From NCBI GenBank assembly GCA_002943765.1, contig PQWQ01000012.1, positions 1,804,190 through 1,868,189 on the forward strand: a DNA stretch of 64,000 bases, in the 5' to 3' direction. Below are positions 56,678 through 64,000 of this stretch, one piece after another (within the stretch, counting starts at the first letter, position 1; every line of letters begins with the position of its first letter). The notes under the pieces were generated by a model. That model saw only the letters and a list, made by a program, of their open reading frames with translations. It was not told the origin of the DNA and made no database searches. The position numbers and the translations under genes are program-made. This DNA comes from Psoroptes ovis (Eukaryota > Arthropoda > Arachnida > Sarcoptiformes > Psoroptidae).

Positions 56678-59600
56678 GTATCAATATCATCAACAAAGGT
56701 CAATATTTTATTTTAAACCACGACATCATAAAAGAATCAATATAATTGATCACTTTTTAATAACATTATTGTTTAATTCCACAACAGAAAAACAATGCGA
56801 ATGATCATCATTATTCCATTTTGAAAAAGGGAAGTGTATAAACGATATCAAATACCTGTTTTAATTCTTTCTTATCTCTTTTCGTAACAGCAAATAAGAG
56901 AACCGCAACAAATCACTGTTCATGTAATCATAAACAATATGCATGCCTCAAGACAATTTAGCAGTATTCGATGGAATAATTGAAGGCCAAATATCAATTG
57001 AATGATCATTCAACGTTGGACAATGGAAAAATCATCTCTACCACTTTGCATGTGTTAATATGCATCAAAAGTTCAACTATTTTTTGATCTCAATTATTAA
57101 TTGCAAAAATCAATATGTAAATCTAACTCAACACTTCATGCCTGCTCATTGTGTTTTGACCTGAAGTCTGAAAGATCACAAGTTTTATAAATATGATTAA
57201 GTTTATCGAAAAATTTCTACATTGCTATCGCTGTTACAAAAATTTTGCAACAATTAATGTAAATAGATTGAAATAATTGCCGACTGATTCAACAAGAAAT
57301 CTGTGTGAAACACTCGATTAATTGATTCGTTATCATTATTATTTATTATAAAATACATTCATTTTTAATCAAAAACATTTTATTATCATTCAATATCTTA
57401 TAATTAATCGAAATCAATCAAATCATCAATTCCAATTCTAAATCTTGCTTTTGATTTTTGTCCATCATCTAATTGAATTAGGATTAGATTTTTTTTCTTT
57501 TTTAGATCAAGAAATATAATTGATTTTATATAAGTTTCTGTGCTTATTTAATAATAATTCTATTTGAATAATGCAATCTTTTAAGTTTAATTAAATTAAA
57601 AAAATTCTTAAATTCAAAATTTGAAAATTGAGATGATTCATAAAGCGCGTATCACAAAAATTCAAATAAATGCGTCAAGGCGCAGCCTCAAATCAAATCG
57701 TTGAAAAACTCGTTAAGTTTTCCGATGAAAATGGCCGCCAAAAAAAAGTTCGATTTCTTCGAGAAAAAAATGCTTTTTTTCACTCATCAATTGATTGTGT
57801 TTTTTTGAAAAAACAACCAATTTAATAATTATCGATGAATTTGTTTGATCGAATTGCCATTGATTATGATGAAATCTCAGAAAATTTTAACGTTCATATT
57901 TTTAGCAAACATAACAATGAGTAAAAATGATTTTCATCAATTTTACATTGAAATTGTGAGTAAATTTTTAATATGGATTTTCATCAATTTTAATCCACTA
58001 AAAACTGTATTGACACATCATTTAATCAAGATGATCAATGTTCATTGGATTGGAAAAGACTGAGCTACAACTAAATGATGCAATAATATCACCAGATAAT
58101 TTATTATTGGTTCATGCACTCAGGTTAAGTTTTCAATAATTTGATTATTAAAGCAATGATTAATTTTTGATTATTTTAATTCGAGTAAATTAGAATTGAA
58201 TCAAACCAATGTAAGCTTGTTCAATTCAAGAAAATCTGACTAAAGTTTATTCATGAAATACTCAATCACAGATTTCTGAAAATTTGATATCAATAATGTG
58301 AGATGTCGATCTAAATTATGGATAAATCAACGAATTGCTTTGAAGGTGATAATTTGAGTTGATTTCCAGCCAAATTTCAAGAATTTAATCTCTGATTTCA
58401 TATTTACATCAAAACAACGTTTGCTGAAATCATCATTGAAAATTGAAGACTTGTTTCAAACTCGAATGTTGCTTGATTATCGAAAATTCTTGATACAATT
58501 GTTGGAGTCAAGATGAACATTGTTTATTAATAGAATTATGTCTGATTGACTTTCTTTGACTCTTCTTCGGATTAGGATTTTGATCTGGCCATTTATTGAT
58601 TGGGTTTTGACTTTCGCTTTGACTTGGCCATTGTCGATTTTTATCTTTAATCGATTTCAATGTTCATCTTTGTCTTCAATAGTCTGTTCAAAGAATTTCA
58701 TGATCAATCGTAATTTCAAGTTGAATATAGTTATCAATTTATTCAATGATTTAGCCCACATCACTAATTAATCATTCATATATCATTAAGAAGAAATCAT
58801 CAGATTATTCAAGTAAGTTGATTTTAATTGAATTGTTCTATTAATCATTTTCTAATTCTCAATCAGGCAAAAATGAAATGAAAATTATTAAAATGCAATG
58901 TCAGGTAACCATTCCTATTGTCCTAATTTGTGATTTTGATTCTTCTATTCTTTTTTCAAACTCTAGGCCTCACTTGAATTTTTAATCGATGGTCAAGAAA
59001 ATTAAGATCATCACTTTGACTTTGAATCAAAGTTTGTGCAAATAATTGAGGTAATCATATTTTTAATTATTTATCATTTTCATTTTTATTTTTTTCATAG
59101 AATTTTTGATCATTCCTGAATTTTTTTAAAGAATTATACGAAATAAAGATGGATTCTTTCATGGATGATTCATCAACTGAAGATTCATGAGAATTGATAG
59201 TATTGTTTTAGCAAGCAAAAAGCAAGTATAACACTTTTCTGATCATTGAATTAAGCTAATTTTTCCAAATTTTTCATCTTGAATAGGCATATTGAACATA
59301 CAAGTTCTTTGGGTCAATGGTAATCAATATTATCAATTTTAATTTAAGACTAATTATTGGTTATTTCTTTGAAAAGAAGTTGTTGGCGAATATGCCGATT
59401 AAATTTAGCAAATTATTATTCAATATCAATTGGGCAAGCGAATTGAACTTTTTAATTCTTCAATCGGAGATATGAAGGACTTTTAAATGATTAACCATAC
59501 GAATTGGATGAATCCATGATTCTTATGAATGAAAGCGTAAAATATGGACAATGGACACTAATATTCTTCAAATCAAATGCATATAATCATCCTAAATTCC

Positions 59601-60667
59601 TATTTAAATCGCATGTCAGCTTCAATCAAGCGATGTTGGTTAAAATACAGCGATAATTATCAATATATTTATGAATATTTTGCGATTATAATCAATTTAT
59701 AATTTCATTATTTCGATTCGAATAAAATTGATTGAAAACCAATTAAAATTAAGGCCTAATTAATTAAAGCCCTAAAACCCCCCAAAAACCGAGCTGAAAA
59801 AAATTTTGATGTTATCGATGGTGTCGATCTCTATCGCTGTCCTCACGTGATTTTGGTCGTTAATAAACGCCTTTCACAATGCTTCCATCGTTGTAACTAT
59901 TTCAATACAAAAAACAATCGAAAGTTTCGCTAACTATTTTCTATGCTTTTTCTTTTTTTTTATTTTCCTGAGAGTATGACTGAATAATTGCTGGTAATTG
60001 TTGAGTTGAATTTACCATTTCAAATTACGATTATTTGTAATTTGTTTTCATTTGTAACAATTTTCTTCCAATTTGTTCTTACCCGTAATCGAAATTCCAA
60101 AAAATAATTGAAAATGATTCAAACAATAAATGAATGAATGAATTGAATGTTTGTTTTGATATGTTCAAGCTCGATGAATGGCTATGAAAGACATATATAT
60201 TTGGCCGAATATGGCCATATTGTAATAATTTCGAAATTGAAAAAAAATTCTTTTGACAAGAATCATAATTTTCAAATTGCAATCTAACCAATATAACCAT
60301 TCTTATTATTATAATTCGATCAATGATTAATCAAAAAATGTTTACATTGTTCGAACCGAAATTGAAAAAAAAACCTTTTCAAATGAAATATTAAAAATTA
60401 ATTTTCTTCGTGAAGAAAATGAATATCTGACCATGATAATAATAATAATGATAATCAATCATTTGTGAGCTTGATGATTACACAAAGGTACCTTTGAATC
60501 AATGAATAGGTAAATCATTGAATTCAGTTGAATCGATGATCGAAGAATGATCAACCCAAAAAAATGATGAGGATTAAATTGATTGATTGAATTTTGATTA
60601 AATTTTGATCATCTTTGATCATTGGCAAAGCGAAAAATCGAAAAAAATTTAAAATCTAAAGTTGAAC
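56678..60667. other. 4-kb AT-rich intergenic region
   Basis: AT-rich sequence with no supported gene. Short open stretches around 57845 and 58556 have composition like the background. A balanced patch at 57655-57740 was examined without identification. The last ~50 bp shows the intact half of the target site used by the next element. Confidence 0.45.
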
Positions 60668-60680
60668 ACTTTTGGCCGAC

Positions 60681-62168
60681 TATTTGGACACCTGTGTGCG
60701 TCTTGTTTCGTTTGTTCTGAAATCTCTGAATGATTGGTGCCTACAAAATTATATTTCGTTCAACTCTGCAAAAACGACAGCGATGATTGTAACACGTAAA
60801 CGGGTATTGAATTATCCGATTATCTACCTAAATGGAAAAACGATTGTTTTTCAGAAGAAAATCAAATATTTGGGAATTATTATTGACTCTAAGTTATTAT
60901 GGAACGATCATTTGTTGTACGTTCGATCAAAGGCTATATCTATCTACAACGCTCTTAGGAAGAAATTTGGTTCTAATTGGGGTCTGAGTTCAGAAGTTTT
61001 GAAAATGATTTATCTAGGTGCTATTGAGCCTCTGATCACATATGCATGTCAGGTGTGGCATTGCGTGTTGAATAAGAAAAAATGGAAGCTATTCATTTTT
61101 TCACTACAAAGAATGTTTATTGTTTCTATGATCAAAGGGTACAGAACTGTGTCTTTGGATGCAGCGCTTGTCATCGCCAATGTTTTGCCGATTGATTTAA
61201 GAATATCTTATCTTGTAGACATGTATAGAGTCAAACATGAATTAAAAGTTGATCATTTCAACGTACCATTTCAATTACAATTACATTGTTCAAATTACTT
61301 TCATCCATCAAAATCATTTAAATTTATCGATTCCACCGAAAATGATTGTCAAAATTATCACAAATATTATGCATACACTGATGGCTCGAAGTTAAATGGA
61401 CGTGTTGGGTGTGCAGCTGTGATTTTCGAATCAAATGTTAACGAACCGGTAGCAATATTGAAATTCAGGCTCCATGATTCGTGCTCGGTATACCAAGCCG
61501 AATTATTTGCTATTCTACAATCAATAAAATGGATTAATGGTCGGAAGGCTTCTGCCAAGATTTTGACCGACTCACACTCTGCCTTGCAAGCTTGTGCTTC
61601 TTTTCAAAATGGCGATAAGTTAATACATGAAATTCGAACCCTGATTGAATTCGGTCATGTATGCTTTAAATGGATTCCAGCACACACCGGAATTATTGGT
61701 AACGAATTGGCTGACCAAATGGCGAAATTGGCCACGACGGCTGATTTTATTTCGTACAATTATAGTCCATTGTCATTCGCTAAGTCAATATTGAAAAATA
61801 TCTCGTTTTACAAATGGAATATGCGTTGGAATACTAGTTCAACAGCACTAGTTACAAAAAAATTCTTTCCATCGATCTACGACCGCTTGATGATAAATTT
61901 GGTTCCATGTTTCATCAAAACTCAATTTCTTACCGAGCATGGAAAATTTAAATTTTATCTGTATCGACTCGGTTTGACAGATTCGCCGGAGTGTTTCTGC
62001 GGACACCCTCGGCAGACGGTGTTCCATTTGCTGGGGGAATGTCCAAGGTTCGCCCTGGATCGACACCGGGTCGGACTGGACTCGCAATCGGTGAACAATG
62101 TTCAGATCAGTCAATCCAATCTGATTGCATTGCAAGAACTCATGAAAATAATCTTTGTAAATTTGTAA
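60681..62168 (+). CDS. Partial retrotransposon ORF2: RT thumb, RNase H, C-terminal zinc motif
   Basis: An uninterrupted reading frame of 495 codons from the truncation point to the TAA at 62166-62168. It has no start codon of its own. In order: the end of the RT domain (LKSLNDWCLQNYISFNSAKT, IKYLGIIID), a connector, then RNase H with YTDGSK, YQAELFAIL, ILTDSHSAL and HTGIIGNELADQMAKL, supplying the D-E-D-D catalytic set. It ends with a Cys motif, CFCGHPRQTVFHLLGEC. The RT active site is missing, so the copy cannot mobilise itself. The absence of stops over 1.5 kb suggests recent insertion. Confidence 0.88.
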   Translation, partial: YLDTCVRLVSFVLKSLNDWCLQNYISFNSAKTTAMIVTRKRVLNYPIIYLNGKTIVFQKKIKYLGIIIDSKLLWNDHLLYVRSKAISIYNALRKKFGSNWGLSSEVLKMIYLGAIEPLITYACQVWHCVLNKKKWKLFIFSLQRMFIVSMIKGYRTVSLDAALVIANVLPIDLRISYLVDMYRVKHELKVDHFNVPFQLQLHCSNYFHPSKSFKFIDSTENDCQNYHKYYAYTDGSKLNGRVGCAAVIFESNVNEPVAILKFRLHDSCSVYQAELFAILQSIKWINGRKASAKILTDSHSALQACASFQNGDKLIHEIRTLIEFGHVCFKWIPAHTGIIGNELADQMAKLATTADFISYNYSPLSFAKSILKNISFYKWNMRWNTSSTALVTKKFFPSIYDRLMINLVPCFIKTQFLTEHGKFKFYLYRLGLTDSPECFCGHPRQTVFHLLGECPRFALDRHRVGLDSQSVNNVQISQSNLIALQELMKIIFVNL

Positions 62169-62282
62169 TGTTTTTGTATTTATTTTCTTTGTATTTGATT
62201 ATTGATTTGTTAGTTTATTTTTTGTTATACCTCTATTAGAATAAGGCATAGAGGTTTGTAAAAAATTTTGTAAAAAAAAAAA
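60681..62282 (+). mobile_element. 5'-truncated non-LTR retrotransposon with RNase H, 13-bp target duplication
   Basis: The 13-bp word ACTTTTGGCCGAC sits directly before the first element base (60668-60680) and again after its poly(A) tail (62283-62295). The insert begins within the reverse transcriptase downstream of the active-site box and runs to a 3' UTR of about 100 bp and an A-rich tail. This is a classic target-primed insertion with 5' truncation. The RNase H domain separates it from the Jockey-type element at 6-10 kb and places it near the I/R1-like groups. Confidence 0.92.
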
Positions 62283-62295
62283 ACTTTTGGCCGAC

Positions 62296-63836
62296 AGATG
62301 GCAGCACTTTGATCTATTTTAGAATTTTCAAATTTTAAAATTTTTCAAAAATTTTCGCGGCAAAAAAAACTGAAAAAACAATTTCCAATAAATCATAAAA
62401 TATGAAAAATTGATCAAAATTTTATTTGCTTCCATCCCTCATCCTCATATTGAAGAAACATCAATAAAATGTCCATTCTTAACGCTTATGTTATATTGAT
62501 GATATATTGATCAACGAAATACAGTCTCTGAAGGCGGGAAAAGTTTTCAATTTTCAAAATTAAGGAAAAAAATATGATTTTCTTGAAATTTCCCATCTTT
62601 CCCTCAATCCCCTCTCTGAGAAAACACTGATTCTCGCGAAAAACTTTTACCGGGAATTCGGTAAAAAGTTTTCAAAAAAACAAAATTTCCAAAGAATTGC
62701 CAAAGAAAAAGACGGGCAATTTTGGCCAAAGAAGAATCGACCGAAAGTCGAATCAAAATTTAATCAAAAAATTCAATAGAAACTTTGCTAAACGACGACA
62801 AGCATCAACAACCAAACCATCATCACTCCGAATCAGCCAATTCAGCCAAATAACACTTTAAAAACTTGTAAATTAGATTGTTTCACCGAACTTAACTGAT
62901 TTTCCGTTGATTCACCAACTGATTCACCGAAGCATATTTCACCAAGTAAAAACTTAAAAACTTTATCTTCGTCGATCGGTAAAATATTTCAAATTGAAAA
63001 TCATCGAAAATCAATTGTTTTTCCGTGGCGAAGTTGTTCGGCGATTCGAAAGATCATTTTTTATTCATTCATTTTCAGATGGTTCGATCAGATCACTGCA
63101 CATTTAAACACACAATCACTAACTACCATCAAACTACGATCACCATCATAACTTTTTTTTTGGACCCCAAAAAAAATTGATTGAACAATGATTGATTAAG
63201 TTTTTCCTTGAAAAAAAATTATTCGATATTATTGTTTTTAGTATTGGACAAAGTTACGTATTCCAATTGATACGAATTGATTCAATGATCAAGATGTAAT
63301 TGAACAGTATTGTTGCAGCAGAGCTTTGAAAGTTGTTGTTGCTGCTTGATGTTTGTATGGAACAAAATGTTTTTAGATGTTTTTCAATTTTCCATGTTTC
63401 CCGTGTTCCACCATTTTTCCATGCATTTCTCGCGTTTTCCATTGTTTCCAGTGAGTCATGGTATGTCCTGGTATTTCGCAGTGTCTCGATGTTTCCTGGT
63501 GTCCATGTGTTTCCAAGTGCCCGTGTGTCCATATGTGGATCCACATATATTCATTCATATGGTCCATGTATGTATTTGTATCGACAATTGTCAAATTCAA
63601 TTCAAACATTGTCAAATGTTTATTATTATTATGTTTGTATTAATTCATTACGATTGATAATTAATTGATTTTAGAATACTTTTTTTACTTTCGTTTGAAT
63701 TATATTGAATACAATTGATTTGTATATTTGTATGTAGGTTTGTTTGTCGATTGGAATCGATATAAAAAATAAAATAAAAAAATTCATCAATTACATTTGG
63801 ATTGGAATTTAGACTTGCACATATTTTCAATGTGTA
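62296..63836. other. Intergenic region with a degenerate minisatellite
   Basis: AT-rich DNA. Between about 63380 and 63545 runs a T/G/C-rich stretch made of loose repeats of TTTCCATGTG/TTTCCTGGTGTC. It stays open in several frames on both strands, as simple repeats do, and is not taken as coding. Around 62870-62990 TTCACCGA-type words recur. Nothing else recognised. Confidence 0.45.
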
Positions 63837-63917
63837 TTGGCTTGTCCGAAAAGTTTTGTTTGAATTTAACATGAAACGCCCATAGAAAATTCTCAAAAAC
63901 TTTTCGGACAACCCGAT
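63837..63917. mobile_element. Mariner-like MITE (copy 3)
   Basis: Left end TGGCTTGTCCGAAAAGTTTT; the right end reverse-complemented reads GGGTTGTCCGAAAAGTTTTT. Fifteen bases of TTGTCCGAAAAGTTTT are shared exactly in inverted orientation. The internal ACGCCCATAGAAAAT links it to the copy at 46372. About 80 bp. Confidence 0.7.
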
Positions 63918-64000
63918 GCATTTTTTCATTGTTTGAAATCAAACATTTGAATCGATATTGTTTGAATGGTAAGTCAATGTTATTTTTTCTCATACAAACA

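Noticed and set aside
63254..63657. Overlapping ORFs on both strands
   Set aside because: They arise from a degenerate TTTCC-GTGT minisatellite that is open in several frames at once.
1..64000. Any CRISPR array, prophage or bacterial-style system
   Set aside because: The sequence is intron-bearing eukaryotic DNA; the only regular repeats are microsatellites, coding tandem repeats and transposon ends.

Overview
The window is nuclear DNA of a small-genome, AT-rich animal. It has 60-80 bp GT-AG introns, animal-specific genes (cereblon, BCL7, BORCS8), long Asn/Ser/Gln/His tracts in coding exons, and arthropod-type transposons. The style resembles an acariform (astigmatid) mite, but that assignment is inference; no species-diagnostic sequence was recognised. 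There are no bacterial operons, tRNA, rRNA or CRISPR arrays.

Layout. 0-3.1 kb: a four-exon minus-strand gene with a RasGEF-like C-terminal region. 6.1-10.5 kb: a Jockey-type non-LTR retrotransposon with both ORFs intact. 10.8-12.4 kb: a nested stack of non-autonomous DNA transposons (an outer hAT element containing a piggyBac-like MITE, a long inverted repeat and a small hAT MITE), each recognised by its ends, and three of them by target duplications. 13.5-15.7 kb: a minus-strand disordered, possibly myristoylated protein ending in a lone PI3K-regulatory-type SH2 domain. 17.7 kb: a small secreted protein.

19.0-36.9 kb is a compact housekeeping block with genes mostly on alternating strands: PDIA6 (+), BORCS8 (-), RPL11 (+), CRBN (-), ELOB (+), an unrecognised basic protein (+), BCL7 (-), MED1 (+, seven exons) and ELP4 (-). 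Head-to-head pairs share short promoters. At two tail-to-tail pairs the poly(A) signals imply overlapping 3' ends. The genes have unrelated housekeeping roles: ER folding, lysosome positioning, translation, ubiquitin ligases, chromatin, Mediator and tRNA modification.

36.9-64 kb is sparse: a disordered single-exon protein (41.8 kb), three-exon catalase (48.4 kb), a 56-residue putative membrane protein (50.4 kb, minus), a four-exon transposase-like gene with an alternating 39-bp coding repeat (52.8-55.9 kb), a decayed copia-like RT scrap (56.6 kb), and a 5'-truncated non-LTR element with RNase H flanked by a 13-bp target duplication (60.7-62.3 kb). Three short palindromic mariner-like elements lie at 44.7, 46.4 and 63.8 kb. 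The remainder is AT-rich low-complexity DNA in which I see no gene.

Exon joins were worked out by hand from splice signals, reading phase and remembered family sequence. No alignment or search was run.
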